DNA of 50,570 nucleotides from an uncultured Nocardiaceae bacterium (GTDB lineage: Bacteria > Actinomycetota > Actinomycetes > Mycobacteriales > Mycobacteriaceae): the NCBI GenBank assembly GCA_936936565.1, contig CAKZIX010000148.1, forward strand, positions 1 through 50,570, given 5' to 3'. The notes beneath the pieces are model-generated. The model was not told the DNA's origin. It was given only the letters and a program-made list of their open reading frames with translations, and did no database searches. The stretch's first letter is position 1. Every line of letters starts with the position of its first letter. Positions 26,152-36,448 of the stretch are shown piece by piece. Both the position numbers and the translations under genes were made by a program.

Positions 26152-27431
26152 GCCAGCGCACCGACGAGTCCGCTGCCACCCCGAGCGAGGCGCCGCGCTC
26201 GTCGAACTCGGCCGAACATCCGTGGCCGGTGCGTTCGGTGGCCACGAAGGTCGCGCAGTGGATCGAGCGGCTCGGCAGCATCTGGGTGGAGGGTCAGATC
26301 ACCCAGATCAGCATGCGCCCGGGTACCCGCACCGCGTTCCTGGTGCTGCGCGATCCGGCCGCCGACATGTCGCTGCAGGTGACCTGCCCGCCGGAGCTGA
26401 TCCGCGATTCGCCGGTGCCGTTGACCGAAGGCAGCCGGGTGGTGTTGTACGGCAAGCTGTTCTTCTACACCGGTCGCGGCTCGATCTCCTTGCGAGTCAC
26501 CGAGATTCGTGCCGTCGGTATCGGGGAGCTGCTGGCCCGCATCGAGCGGCTGCGCCGCCTGCTCGAGGCCGAGGGCTTGTTCGACCCGAAACTCAAGCGC
26601 CCGTTGCCGTTTCTGCCGCGCACGGTCGGCCTGATCACCGGCCGGGCCAGCGCCGCCGAGCACGATGTGCTCGAGGTTGCGCGCACTCGTTGGCCGGCAG
26701 TGCGATTCGAGGTGCGCAACACCGCGGTGCAAGGCCCGCTGGCGGTTACCCAAATTCTGGAGGCATTGCGGGCCCTGGACCGCGACGACCGCGTCGACGT
26801 GATCGTGCTGGCCCGCGGCGGCGGCAGCGTCGAAGATCTGCTGCCGTTTTCCGACGAAACTCTGTGCCGGGCGATAGTTTCCGCCCGCACGCCGATCGTC
26901 AGCGCGATCGGGCACGAGCCCGACACCCCGCTGTGCGACTACGTGGCCGACGTACGGGCGGCCACCCCGACGGACGCCGCCAAGCGGGTAGTACCCGACG
27001 CGGCTGCCGAACAGGCGCTCGTCGGTGAGTTGCGGGCGCGGTCGGCGGCAGCGCTGCGCGGCTGGGTGCACCGCGAGACCCAGCTACTCATCCAGCTACG
27101 CAGCCGCCCGGTGCTCGCAGATCCGTTGCGCACCTTGAACATTCTTTCCGAAGAGGTCCAGCGTCTGCGCGCGAGCGCGCGCCGCGAAGCCGAAGTTCTG
27201 CTCGACCGGGAGGCGATCACGGTGCGCCACCTGCGCGACCGGCACGCCACGCTCGGTCCGGCCGCCACGCTCGCACGCGGATACGCTGTGGTGCAACGTG
27301 TTTCGAAGGACGATGGCACGGCGCACGTGTTGCAGTCGGTCGACGACGCCGAGATCGGCGCCCAGCTGCGCATCCGGGTGCACGACGGCGCGATCACCGC
27401 CGCCGCCCTCGGGCGCACACGCAACAGCTGA
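26148..27431 (+). CDS. xseA: Exodeoxyribonuclease VII large subunit
   Basis: This 427-residue XseA subunit degrades single-stranded DNA from both ends with XseB. An OB-fold (about 30-130; WVEGQITQISMRPG) precedes the catalytic core (GLITGRASAAEHDV; LARGGGSVEDLLPFSDE; GHEPDTPLCDYVADVRA) and a helical C-terminal region (about 290-400) that binds XseB, ending with the GYAVVQ strand. The GTG at 26148 is confirmed by its GTGA overlap with the preceding gene. xseB follows after 38 bases, so the two are co-expressed. Confidence 0.96.
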   Translation: MSQRTDESAATPSEAPRSSNSAEHPWPVRSVATKVAQWIERLGSIWVEGQITQISMRPGTRTAFLVLRDPAADMSLQVTCPPELIRDSPVPLTEGSRVVLYGKLFFYTGRGSISLRVTEIRAVGIGELLARIERLRRLLEAEGLFDPKLKRPLPFLPRTVGLITGRASAAEHDVLEVARTRWPAVRFEVRNTAVQGPLAVTQILEALRALDRDDRVDVIVLARGGGSVEDLLPFSDETLCRAIVSARTPIVSAIGHEPDTPLCDYVADVRAATPTDAAKRVVPDAAAEQALVGELRARSAAALRGWVHRETQLLIQLRSRPVLADPLRTLNILSEEVQRLRASARREAEVLLDREAITVRHLRDRHATLGPAATLARGYAVVQRVSKDDGTAHVLQSVDDAEIGAQLRIRVHDGAITAAALGRTRNS

Positions 27432-27469
27432 GACCTCGGTCACGCTCGGGCGGTCGATACCCTGAGTCC

Positions 27470-27670
27470 ATGAGCGACATCTCCGAACTCGGTTACGAGG
27501 CCGCCCGTGACGAACTCGTCGAGGTGGTCAAGCGCCTCGAGCAAGGCGGACTGGACCTGGACACGTCGCTGGCGCTGTGGGAGCGCGGCGAAGCACTAGC
27601 CGACCACTGCGAACGTCATCTCGCCGGTGCCCGCAAGCGCATCGAGGAGGCGCTCGCGGAGCGGGATTAG
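27470..27670 (+). CDS. xseB: Exodeoxyribonuclease VII small subunit
   Basis: This 66-residue helical protein has the expected features: LGYEAARDELVEVVKRLEQG, the LDLDTSLALWERGEALADHC motif, and an acidic-basic C-terminal helix. Several copies coat the helical arm of XseA in exonuclease VII. The length is usual for the family. Its stop overlaps the convergent DUF4245 gene end by four bases. Confidence 0.95.
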   Translation: MSDISELGYEAARDELVEVVKRLEQGGLDLDTSLALWERGEALADHCERHLAGARKRIEEALAERD

Positions 27671-28239
27671 CTGCGCGGCAGCGGCTGGGCCTGCAGCGTC
27701 GCCGTCGCGAGGGTGACGAATTCCGCCCTCGGCGCGGAACCCTTGATCGCAACCCGCGCCTGGCCCAGATCTGCGATCCACAGCGGTTCGGTGCCCTTTT
27801 CGGCGTACACCACCCACTTGGTGTCGGCGATCTGCTCGATGCCCGTCGCGATCCGGTTCTCCCGCGCGATGTGTTGGACCAGCGCTTCTTCGGCGGCGTT
27901 GCTCTGCGTCAGCTGGATGTAGCTGCCGTCGGGCGTGATGTAGCCGACCGTGGTGTAGAACCCGCCGGCGCTGTTGTCCACCGGGCCGCGGGTGCCCGAG
28001 TTCGGCCGCCAGGTGCCGGGCACCTCGGGGTCACGGACCGGGAAGTCGTATTCGCGCGCGTCGAACTTCAGGGCGTTGTCGACGTCGAAACTGGGGATCG
28101 GCCCCTGCGACGGACCGCCCGGCGAGAACGTGCATTGACTGGCCAGACCAGCGAAGATCAGGCACAACACGGCCAACGGGATCAAGGACCACAAAGCGTC
28201 CTTCGAGTTGTGCAAGATACGAGGTTTGGTGCCGGCCAC
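27667..28239 (-). CDS. DUF4245 membrane-anchored protein
   Basis: This 190-residue protein is typical of actinobacterial DUF4245. A short basic N-terminus (AGTKPRILHNSKDALWS) leads to one membrane helix (about 18-36), then an extracytoplasmic alpha/beta domain with WRPNSGTRGPVDNSAGGFYTTVGYITPDGSYIQL. Function is unknown. It keeps a conserved place between glpX and the xse genes, as in M. tuberculosis (Rv1100). The start is GTG at 28239. It diverges from glpX across about 150 bp and converges with xseB. Confidence 0.9.
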   Translation of the reverse strand: MAGTKPRILHNSKDALWSLIPLAVLCLIFAGLASQCTFSPGGPSQGPIPSFDVDNALKFDAREYDFPVRDPEVPGTWRPNSGTRGPVDNSAGGFYTTVGYITPDGSYIQLTQSNAAEEALVQHIARENRIATGIEQIADTKWVVYAEKGTEPLWIADLGQARVAIKGSAPRAEFVTLATATLQAQPLPRS

Positions 28240-28393
28240 GCCTTCGAGTATCCCAGTCGGCACCAGCGCCGACGGCGCCGGGCGGTGCCCGGGGAGAACC
28301 GGCGCCCGCGTCTGCGAGAATTGCGGCAACACTTGGACCCGTCGCCGCGTGTGCTGCGGGTCCGTTTTGTCGACATTCGAGGAGGCATCGCCG

Positions 28394-29431
28394 ATGACGC
28401 CCAGCACCCCCAGACGTCGTGAGGCCCCGGACCGCAACCTTGCGCTCGAGCTGGTGCGAGTCACCGAGGCGGGGGCCATGGCGGCCGGCCGCTGGGTCGG
28501 CCGCGGCGACAAGGAGGGCGGGGACGGCGCCGCCGTAGACGCGATGCGCCAGCTCGTCAGCTCGGTGTCGATGCGCGGCGTCGTCGTCATCGGCGAGGGC
28601 GAAAAAGACGAAGCCCCAATGCTTTACAACGGCGAACTGGTCGGCAACGGGGACGGCCCGGACTGCGATTTCGCCGTCGACCCGATCGACGGCACCACCC
28701 TGATGTCCAAGGGCATGCCGAACGCCATCTCGGTGCTCGCGGTCGCCGAACGCGGGGCCATGTTCGATCCGTCCGCGGTGTTCTACATGGAAAAGATCGC
28801 GGTGGGCCCCGACGCCGCCGACGCCATCGACATCACCGCGCCGATCGGTGAGAACGTGCGCCGCGTCGCGAAGTCGAAGAACGCCTCGGTGTCCGACGTC
28901 ACCGTGTGCATTCTCGACCGCCCGCGCCACCTGGATCTGATCCAGCAGGTCCGCGACACCGGCGCACGCATTCGGCTGATCTCCGACGGCGATGTCGCCG
29001 GCGCCATCGCGGCCGCACGGCCGGACTCGGGCACCGACCTGCTGGTCGGCATCGGCGGCACTCCCGAGGGCATCATCGCCGCCGCCGCGATGCGCTGTAT
29101 GGGTGGCGCGCTGCAGGGCAAGCTGTGGCCCAAGGACGACGAGGAACGCCAGAAGGCAATCGACGCCGGCCACGACCTGGATCGCGTGCTCACCACCGAA
29201 GACCTGGTGTCCGGCGACAACGTCTTCTTCTGCGCCACCGGCGTCACCGACGGCGACCTGCTGCGCGGCGTCCGCTACTACGGCGGCGGCGCCTCCACCC
29301 AGTCCATCGTGATGCGCTCCAAGTCCGGCACTGTCCGCATGATCGACGCCTACCACCGCCTCACCAAACTGCGCGAGTACTCGGCGGTCGACTTCCACGG
29401 AGACGACGACGCGGTGCCGCCACTGCCGTGA
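28394..29431 (+). CDS. glpX: Fructose-1,6-bisphosphatase class II
   Basis: This 345-residue GlpX-type phosphatase hydrolyses fructose-1,6-bisphosphate for gluconeogenesis. GlpX is the main or only FBPase in this group of bacteria. Catalytic and metal-binding motifs are visible: GEGEKDEAPMLYNGE near residue 71, FAVDPIDGTT near 94, and GIGGTPEGIIAAAAMRCMGG near 215. ATG at 28394 follows CGAGGAGGC. It ends with a strong hairpin terminator (29446-29476). The position next to the fumarase genes is conserved in mycobacteria, apart from the two extra small genes here. Confidence 0.96.
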   Translation: MTPSTPRRREAPDRNLALELVRVTEAGAMAAGRWVGRGDKEGGDGAAVDAMRQLVSSVSMRGVVVIGEGEKDEAPMLYNGELVGNGDGPDCDFAVDPIDGTTLMSKGMPNAISVLAVAERGAMFDPSAVFYMEKIAVGPDAADAIDITAPIGENVRRVAKSKNASVSDVTVCILDRPRHLDLIQQVRDTGARIRLISDGDVAGAIAAARPDSGTDLLVGIGGTPEGIIAAAAMRCMGGALQGKLWPKDDEERQKAIDAGHDLDRVLTTEDLVSGDNVFFCATGVTDGDLLRGVRYYGGGASTQSIVMRSKSGTVRMIDAYHRLTKLREYSAVDFHGDDDAVPPLP

Positions 29432-29445
29432 ACCCTGGATCCTGT

Positions 29446-29476
29446 AACGCTGTGCCCGGTTTCCGGGCACAGCGTT
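29446..29476 (+). terminator. Hairpin terminator after glpX
   Basis: A perfect 14-bp stem (AACGCTGTGCCCGG and its complement) surrounds a TTT loop, 14 bases after the glpX stop. Only a short T stretch follows, as is common in GC-rich actinobacteria. Confidence 0.85.
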
Positions 29477-29663
29477 TCACTTTCCGGGGCCGCGCGAGCG
29501 GCCATTCTCCCGGCGAGGACACTTCGCGAGACGAAATCTCGAGCCGTGGTGCGACAGCGGGGTCCGGGACCGCTACCGTGTGCGCGCACGCGTTATGCGG
29601 CGTCGGGCACATGAGTCTGGTAAGGATTTCCGCCGAGGCCGTCGAACACAAGGGAGGAACTCG

Positions 29664-30119
29664 ATGACCTATCCGCCGCAGCAGCCGTATCCGGGCGATC
29701 CGTACGGCCAGCAGCAGCCCTATGGCCAGCAGCCGTATGGGCAGCAGCAGCCCTACGGTCAGCAGCAGCCGTACGGCCAGCAGCCGTATGGGCAGCAGCA
29801 GCCGTACGGCCAGCCGCAGCCGTTCGCGCAGCCGGGACCGTACGGTCAGCAGCAGGGCTACAACCCGCCGCCGAACAACAACCTGGTCTGGGCGATTCTG
29901 ACGACCGTGTTGTGCTGCTTGCCGTTCGGCATCGTGTCGATCGTCAAGGCCACCAAGGTCAACAGCTTGTGGCAGCAGGGGCAGTTCGCCGCCGCGCAGC
30001 AGGCTGCCGACGACGCCAAGAAGTGGGCGATCATTGCTGCGGTGTGTGGTGTCATCGCCACCGTGATCCTGGTGATTCTGCAGGTCGCTCTCGTCGCGGG
30101 TACCGCGAGCACGTATTGA
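29664..30119 (+). CDS. Dispanin/CD225-type membrane protein with PYGQQ repeats
   Basis: This 151-residue protein has an N-terminal, highly repetitive region (about residues 4-65) of PYGQQQ/QPYGQ units, then NNNLVWAILTTVLCCLPFGI and SIVKATKVNSLWQQGQFAAA, and a second helix. This is the CD225/dispanin two-helix pattern. The repeat arm is Q/Y/P-rich, low complexity and probably disordered, on the cytoplasmic side. An AGGGAGGA ribosome site precedes the ATG. Its stop overlaps the DUF2752 gene start (TTGA). Function is unknown. Confidence 0.88.
   Translation: MTYPPQQPYPGDPYGQQQPYGQQPYGQQQPYGQQQPYGQQPYGQQQPYGQPQPFAQPGPYGQQQGYNPPPNNNLVWAILTTVLCCLPFGIVSIVKATKVNSLWQQGQFAAAQQAADDAKKWAIIAAVCGVIATVILVILQVALVAGTASTY
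29690..29860 (+). repeat. In-frame CAGCAGCCGTAYGG-type coding repeats
   Basis: The DNA is made of 12- to 18-bp units coding for PYGQQQ or PYGQQ, about nine copies with single-base differences. Such tracts can change copy number by slippage. Confidence 0.8.
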
Positions 30120-30529
30120 TCTCCGTCGCGCACCGGCTGGCCGCGCCTGTCGCGGTCGCCGGTGTCTGCGCGGGCGCGTGCGCGGCGGTGCTCTGGGCGG
30201 ATCCGACGACACCGGGCGGGCCGATTCCGGTGTGCCCGACGCGGGGGCTGTTCGGGGTGTGGTGTCCGGGTTGCGGCAGTTCACGCATGGTGTATTCGCT
30301 GTTGCACGGTGATCTGCCGGCGGCGTTGCGGTTCAACGCGGTAGGCGTGGTGGCGCTGGCGGTGCTGGCCTACACGTTGGCGGTGTGGGTCTCGCGCCGG
30401 GCGCGTAACGCCACGGGCCCGTGGTGGTACGAGGCGCGTTGGGCCCCGCAACTGGTGCTGGCGGTGGTGCTGGCCTGGTTCGTGATCCGCAATATTCCGG
30501 CCGAGCCGTTCACCAGTCTGCGTGTCTGA
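30116..30529 (+). CDS. DUF2752 membrane protein
   Basis: This protein of about 137 residues has the DUF2752 hallmark CPTRGLFGVWCPGCGSSRMV, with a CPxCGxxR-type cysteine pair, followed by HGDLPAALRFN. It has three or four membrane helices. Function is unknown; the paired cysteines could bind metal or form a disulfide. The likely start is TTG at 30116, overlapping the dispanin stop by four bases (TTGA), which implies coupled translation. No later start keeps the whole first helix. Dispanin and DUF2752 genes are often neighbours in actinobacteria, as I recall. Confidence 0.78.
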   Translation: MISVAHRLAAPVAVAGVCAGACAAVLWADPTTPGGPIPVCPTRGLFGVWCPGCGSSRMVYSLLHGDLPAALRFNAVGVVALAVLAYTLAVWVSRRARNATGPWWYEARWAPQLVLAVVLAWFVIRNIPAEPFTSLRV

Positions 30530-30584
30530 ATCGGCAACGCACTAACCTTGCCCTGACAGCCCAGTTGGAAGTATGAGAGCGACG

Positions 30585-32234
<1,650 letters not shown>

Positions 32235-32247
32235 CGAGGAGTTCACC

Positions 32248-33636
32248 GTGGAATACCGCATCGAGCACGACACAATGGGCGAGGTGCGGGTTCCCGCAGA
32301 CGCACTCTGGCGCGCCCAAACCCAAAGGGCTGTCGAGAATTTCCCAATCAGCTTCCGTCCGCTCGAGCGCACCCAGATCCGCGCGCTCGGTTTGCTGAAG
32401 GCCGCGTGTGCACAGGTGAACAAAGATCTCGGCCTGCTCGATGCGCCGCTGGCAGACGCAATCATCGCTGCCGCCAACGAGATTGCCGACGGCCGCCACG
32501 ACGACCAGTTTCCCATCGACGTGTTCCAGACCGGGTCGGGCACGAGCTCGAACATGAACGCCAACGAGGTGATCGCCTCCATCGCCAAGCGCAGCGGCGT
32601 GGACGTGCACCCCAACGACCACGTCAACATGTCGCAGTCGAGCAACGACACCTTCCCGACGGCGACACATCTGGCGGCCACCGAGGCGGCCGTGAAGCAG
32701 CTGCTGCCGGCCCTGGACCATCTGCGACTTGCGTTGCTGGACAAGGCAACCGAGTGGAAAACGGTCGTGAAGTCCGGGCGCACGCACCTGATGGACGCGG
32801 TGCCGGTGACACTCGGCCAGGAGTTCGGCGGCTACACCCGCCAAATGGAAGCTGCCATGGAGCGCGTGAGCGCCACCTTGGCGCGTTTGGCGGAGCTGCC
32901 GATCGGTGGCACCGCGGTGGGCACCGGCCTCAACGCCCCGGCCGGGTTCGGCGCGAAAGTTGTTGCCGAACTGGTGAAGTCGACCGGACTGGATCAACTA
33001 CGCGAGGCCAAAGACCATTTCGAGGCGCAAGCCGCGCGCGACGGGCTCGTCGAAGCGTCAGGGGCGCTGCGCACCATCGCGGTGTCACTCACCAAGATTG
33101 CCAACGACATTCGCTGGATGGGCAGCGGACCACTCACCGGACTCGGCGAGCTGCAGCTACCCGACCTGCAGCCGGGCAGCTCGATCATGCCCGGCAAGGT
33201 GAATCCCGTACTGCCCGAAGCGGTTACGCAGGTCGCCGCGCAGGTGATCGGCAACGACGCGGCCGTGGCGTGGGGCGGCGCGAACGGCGCCTTCGAGCTG
33301 AACGTCTACATTCCAGTGATGGCGCGCAATCTGCTCGAGTCGTTCACGTTGCTGGCCAACGTTTCTCGGCTGTTCGCCGACAAGTGCATCGGCGGCCTCA
33401 CCGCCAACGTCGAGCGGCTGCGCACGCTGGCGGAGTCCTCGCCGTCCATCGTGACGCCGCTCAACTCCGCGATCGGTTACGAGGAGGCCGCGGCCGTTGC
33501 CAAGCAAGCCCTGAAGGAAGGCAAGACGATCCGGCAGACGGTGCTCGATCGGGGCCTGATCGGCGACAAGCTCACCGAAGCGGAGCTGGATCGCCGGCTG
33601 GACGTACTGGCCATGGCGAAGGTCGACGAAACATAG
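32248..33636 (+). CDS. fumC: Fumarate hydratase class II
   Basis: This 462-residue homotetrameric, iron-free fumarase of the aspartase/fumarase superfamily carries the signature GSSIMPGKVNPV near residue 310 (catalytic serine loop). TGSGTSSNMNANEV lies near 97, SQSSNDTFPTA near 130, and GRTHLMDAVPVTLGQE near 176. GTG at 32248 follows AGCGAGGAG. It corresponds to M. tuberculosis Rv1098c, the sole fumarase there as I recall. It sits 13 bases downstream of the class I gene and converges with the SnoaL-like gene 20 bases on. Confidence 0.97.
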   Translation: MEYRIEHDTMGEVRVPADALWRAQTQRAVENFPISFRPLERTQIRALGLLKAACAQVNKDLGLLDAPLADAIIAAANEIADGRHDDQFPIDVFQTGSGTSSNMNANEVIASIAKRSGVDVHPNDHVNMSQSSNDTFPTATHLAATEAAVKQLLPALDHLRLALLDKATEWKTVVKSGRTHLMDAVPVTLGQEFGGYTRQMEAAMERVSATLARLAELPIGGTAVGTGLNAPAGFGAKVVAELVKSTGLDQLREAKDHFEAQAARDGLVEASGALRTIAVSLTKIANDIRWMGSGPLTGLGELQLPDLQPGSSIMPGKVNPVLPEAVTQVAAQVIGNDAAVAWGGANGAFELNVYIPVMARNLLESFTLLANVSRLFADKCIGGLTANVERLRTLAESSPSIVTPLNSAIGYEEAAAVAKQALKEGKTIRQTVLDRGLIGDKLTEAELDRRLDVLAMAKVDET

Positions 33637-33656
33637 ACCGCGCCTGCAGAATTGGG

Positions 33657-34184
33657 TCAGCTCCTTCGCTTGGCCGCGCGCTTGGCCATGGCCATCCGAA
33701 CCAGGTAGGCCGGGGTGGGCGGCACCCAGCCGGCCTGCTGCGCCATGCCGAGATCGTCGCGGTTGGCCCAGTGTTCGATCACCTTGCCGTCGCGCACCCG
33801 CAGCCAGTGCGACTGGGTGATCGCGAAGGTCTTACCGGTGGCCGGAAAAGCTTGCTCCACTTCACCTTCCGGGGTGTATACGACGAACGGGCCGGTGTGG
33901 CGCCCGGACATGGTGGTGTGCAGGACGACCGTGTCGCCTTCGACGACCGCGGCGTGCACCTCGTGACGCAGCTCCGAGAAGGCGGCACGCAACCACAACG
34001 CGGTCGCGTAGTACGCCGCGGGCCCGTGGCCACGGCAGTCCGGGGGTTCGGTGGCCCCCTCGCGGTTGATGGCCTCGGGGTGCACCACAACGTCGAATTC
34101 GGCGCGCTCGCCGGCGCCCATGATCTCGACGCTGCGGATGGCCACGGCTTTGACGTCGGCAGACACTGCGGATGAGGTGCTCAT
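33657..34184 (-). CDS. SnoaL-like ester cyclase-family protein
   Basis: This 175-residue protein of the SnoaL/NTF2-like fold has NREGATEPPDCRGHGPAAYYATALWLRAAF near its start and VYTPEGEVEQAFPATGKTF and HWLRVRDGKVIEHWANRDDLG near its end, in the manner of SnoaL-type aldol cyclases. The long C-terminal tail (KRAAKRRS) is basic. It may act on a small ketone or lactone; no substrate is implied. ATG at 34184 faces the TetR gene across 55 bp that hold a palindromic operator, so this is the likely target of that regulator. Confidence 0.8.
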   Translation of the reverse strand: MSTSSAVSADVKAVAIRSVEIMGAGERAEFDVVVHPEAINREGATEPPDCRGHGPAAYYATALWLRAAFSELRHEVHAAVVEGDTVVLHTTMSGRHTGPFVVYTPEGEVEQAFPATGKTFAITQSHWLRVRDGKVIEHWANRDDLGMAQQAGWVPPTPAYLVRMAMAKRAAKRRS

Positions 34185-34203
34185 GATTGTGCTCCAATTT
34201 GAG

Positions 34204-34218
34204 TACAGTAAGACTGTA
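34204..34218. promoter_or_regulatory. TetR-type operator between the SnoaL-like and TetR genes
   Basis: TACAGT-AAG-ACTGTA is a perfect 6-bp inverted repeat with a three-base centre, in the 55-bp divergent promoter space. Position and symmetry suit auto-repression by the TetR protein and control of both genes. Confidence 0.65.
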
Positions 34219-34239
34219 ACGAAAGTATGGGACCGCTGA

Positions 34240-34878
34240 ATGACGGAAGTCAAGAGGAGCTACGACGCGTCCGGCCGCCAGGTTCAAGCCCGCGCTCGCC
34301 GGCTCGCGGTGGTGCGCGCCGCGCAGGAGCTGTTCGAGCGAGACGGCTTCCGGGCCACCACGATTGCCGCCATCGCACGCCACGCCGGTGTCTCGGCCGA
34401 GAGCATCTACAAGGGCTTCGGCACCAAAGCAGCGCTCGCCAAGGCGGTGTTCGACGTGGTGATCGCCGGTGACGACGAGCCGGTACCGGTAGCGCAGCGG
34501 GCGCAGGCCCAGGCGATCCGGGCCGAGCCCGACGCGCGCACCAAGATCCGGATGTACGCACACGGGGTCACCGAGCGCGCCGCACGCTCGGCAGCGGTGC
34601 AAATTCTCATCCGCGACGGCCGCCACGTCGACGATTCGCTGGTGCCGGTGTGGGAAAAGCTGGTGACCGAGGCCCTGACCGGGATGACGATGATCGGCCA
34701 GCATCTTGTCGAAACCGGACAATTGCGGCCCGGCATTTCGGCAGCAGAAGTCCGTGACGTCCTGTGGAACTTCATTTCCGTCGACAACTACGAGCGCCTG
34801 GTAATGCGTCAGCGCTGGTCGCACGACCATTACGCGACCTGGTTGGGGAACGTGATTATCGCCTCGGTGTGTCCCTGA
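34240..34878 (+). CDS. TetR-family transcriptional regulator
   Basis: This 212-residue regulator has an N-terminal helix-turn-helix (RDGFRATTIAAIARHAGVSAESIYKGFGTKAALAKAVF, about residues 30-70) and a helical ligand-binding domain of the TetR_C type. Its likely operator is the TACAGT dyad at 34204-34218. The divergent SnoaL-like gene is its probable target. ATG at 34240 is the start. A lipoprotein gene follows 19 bases downstream and might be co-transcribed. Confidence 0.93.
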   Translation: MTEVKRSYDASGRQVQARARRLAVVRAAQELFERDGFRATTIAAIARHAGVSAESIYKGFGTKAALAKAVFDVVIAGDDEPVPVAQRAQAQAIRAEPDARTKIRMYAHGVTERAARSAAVQILIRDGRHVDDSLVPVWEKLVTEALTGMTMIGQHLVETGQLRPGISAAEVRDVLWNFISVDNYERLVMRQRWSHDHYATWLGNVIIASVCP

Positions 34879-34897
34879 CAGGTTTACCGTTAGCTTT

Positions 34898-36448
34898 GTG
34901 AAACGCGTGGCCGTTGCGTTAATCCTGCTTGCGCTCGTCGCCGGTTGTACGTCAGACGATTCGTCGAACGACGATGAACCCGGCTCCTCCCCCGCCAACA
35001 CCGACCTGCTACCGAATCAACTGGCCGGCGTTCCCATCCCTGACGGACGCGTCGACGACGCCGTCGCAAAATTGGACGGTCTCGTCGACAAGCTGATGAA
35101 GGAGACCGGCATCCCGGGTATGTCCGTTGCCGTGGTGCACAAAGGAAAATCGGTGTACGCCAAGGGCTTCGGCGTGCGCGACGTGCAGACCGGCGAGCAG
35201 GTCACTCCGGACACAGTGTTCCAGTTGGCCTCGGTTTCCAAGTCGGTGGCCGCCACCGTGGTGGCCCGCGAGGTCGAGAAGGGCACCGTCACCTGGGAAA
35301 CCCCGGCGGTGTCGAAGTTGCCGTGGTTCGCCCTCGCGGACCCGTACGTGACGGCGAACGTCACCGTCGGCGACCTGTTCTCGCATCGCAGCGGCTTGCC
35401 CGACCATGCCGGCGATCGGCTGGAGGACCTCGGTTACGACCGCCGCCAGGTGCTCGAACGGCTGCGCCAGGAACCGTTGGACCCGTTCCGAATCAGCTAC
35501 CACTACACCAACTTCGGGCTCACCGCGGGCGCCGAAGCGGTCGCGGCGGCGGCCGGGACCGACTGGGCGACGCTGTCGCAGCGCGAGCTGTACGAGCCGC
35601 TCGGCATGGGTGTCACCAGCTCGCGCCACAGCGATTTCATGTCCCGCGCGAACCGCGCCGTCGGGCACATCAGACAGGACGGCAAATGGGTGGTCAACCC
35701 GATGCAACGCCAGCCCGACGCCCAGTCGCCGGCCGGCGGGGTCAGTTCGTCGGTGAACGACATGACGAAGTGGCTCATCGACCTGCTCGCCGACGACGAT
35801 TCGAAGGGGCTGCTGCCCGCGCTCACGCCGCAGGCCCGTACCGGACCGATCCAGTCCGTCGATGCCCGTGCCAGCTTCTACGGCTACGGATTCAACACCG
35901 GAGTCAGCGCGTCCGGGCGCACCATGCTCAGCCACTCCGGTGCATTCGCGCTCGGTGCCGCGACCTCGTTCGCCGCCATCCCGTCGGCCGACGTCGCCAT
36001 CATCGCGCTCACCAACGCCTTCCCGATCGGGGTCGCCGAGACCCTGGCCAACGAGTTCTCCGATCTGGTCCAGTTCGGCGAACCCAAGCACGACTGGTGG
36101 GGGCTGTTCACCAAGATCTTCGAACCGTTCGACAACCCGGAGGGCTCCCTGGCCGGCACCTCGCGGCCGAGCAATCCCGCACCCGCGCAACCGATTTCGT
36201 CCTACGTCGGGGTGTATCGCAACCCCTTCTGGGGTGATGCGACGATCACCGAGCGCGACGGTGCGCTCGAGCTCGCGCTCGGCACCACCACACGGGTCCG
36301 GCTCCAGCACTGGGACGCCAACACCTTCACCTATCCACTGACCAACGAGAACGCGCCGCCGGGCTCGATCGTCAAGGTCGACTTCGCGGGAAACACCGCG
36401 ACCCTCGACTACTACGACGAAGACGGTCTGGGTAAGTTCACGAAATGA
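34898..36448 (+). CDS. Beta-lactamase/serine-hydrolase-type lipoprotein
   Basis: This 516-residue class C beta-lactamase-fold protein has a lipoprotein signal (LVAGC at residues 13-17). The catalytic SxxK is SVSK at about residue 113, and YTN at about 203 supplies the second motif. The third motif region is near HSGAF (about 350). Such proteins include D-aminopeptidases, esterases and carboxypeptidases of the cell envelope; true beta-lactamase activity is not implied. The start is GTG at 34898. A C-terminal beta domain (about 425-516) of the DUF3471-like kind follows. Its stop overlaps the next gene by four bases (ATGA). Confidence 0.88.
   Translation: MKRVAVALILLALVAGCTSDDSSNDDEPGSSPANTDLLPNQLAGVPIPDGRVDDAVAKLDGLVDKLMKETGIPGMSVAVVHKGKSVYAKGFGVRDVQTGEQVTPDTVFQLASVSKSVAATVVAREVEKGTVTWETPAVSKLPWFALADPYVTANVTVGDLFSHRSGLPDHAGDRLEDLGYDRRQVLERLRQEPLDPFRISYHYTNFGLTAGAEAVAAAAGTDWATLSQRELYEPLGMGVTSSRHSDFMSRANRAVGHIRQDGKWVVNPMQRQPDAQSPAGGVSSSVNDMTKWLIDLLADDDSKGLLPALTPQARTGPIQSVDARASFYGYGFNTGVSASGRTMLSHSGAFALGAATSFAAIPSADVAIIALTNAFPIGVAETLANEFSDLVQFGEPKHDWWGLFTKIFEPFDNPEGSLAGTSRPSNPAPAQPISSYVGVYRNPFWGDATITERDGALELALGTTTRVRLQHWDANTFTYPLTNENAPPGSIVKVDFAGNTATLDYYDEDGLGKFTK

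Noticed and set aside
34898..36448. Antibiotic-resistance beta-lactamase
   Set aside because: The fold and SxxK/YxN match class C-like envelope hydrolases, but the length, lipobox and C-terminal domain fit peptidase/esterase relatives instead.
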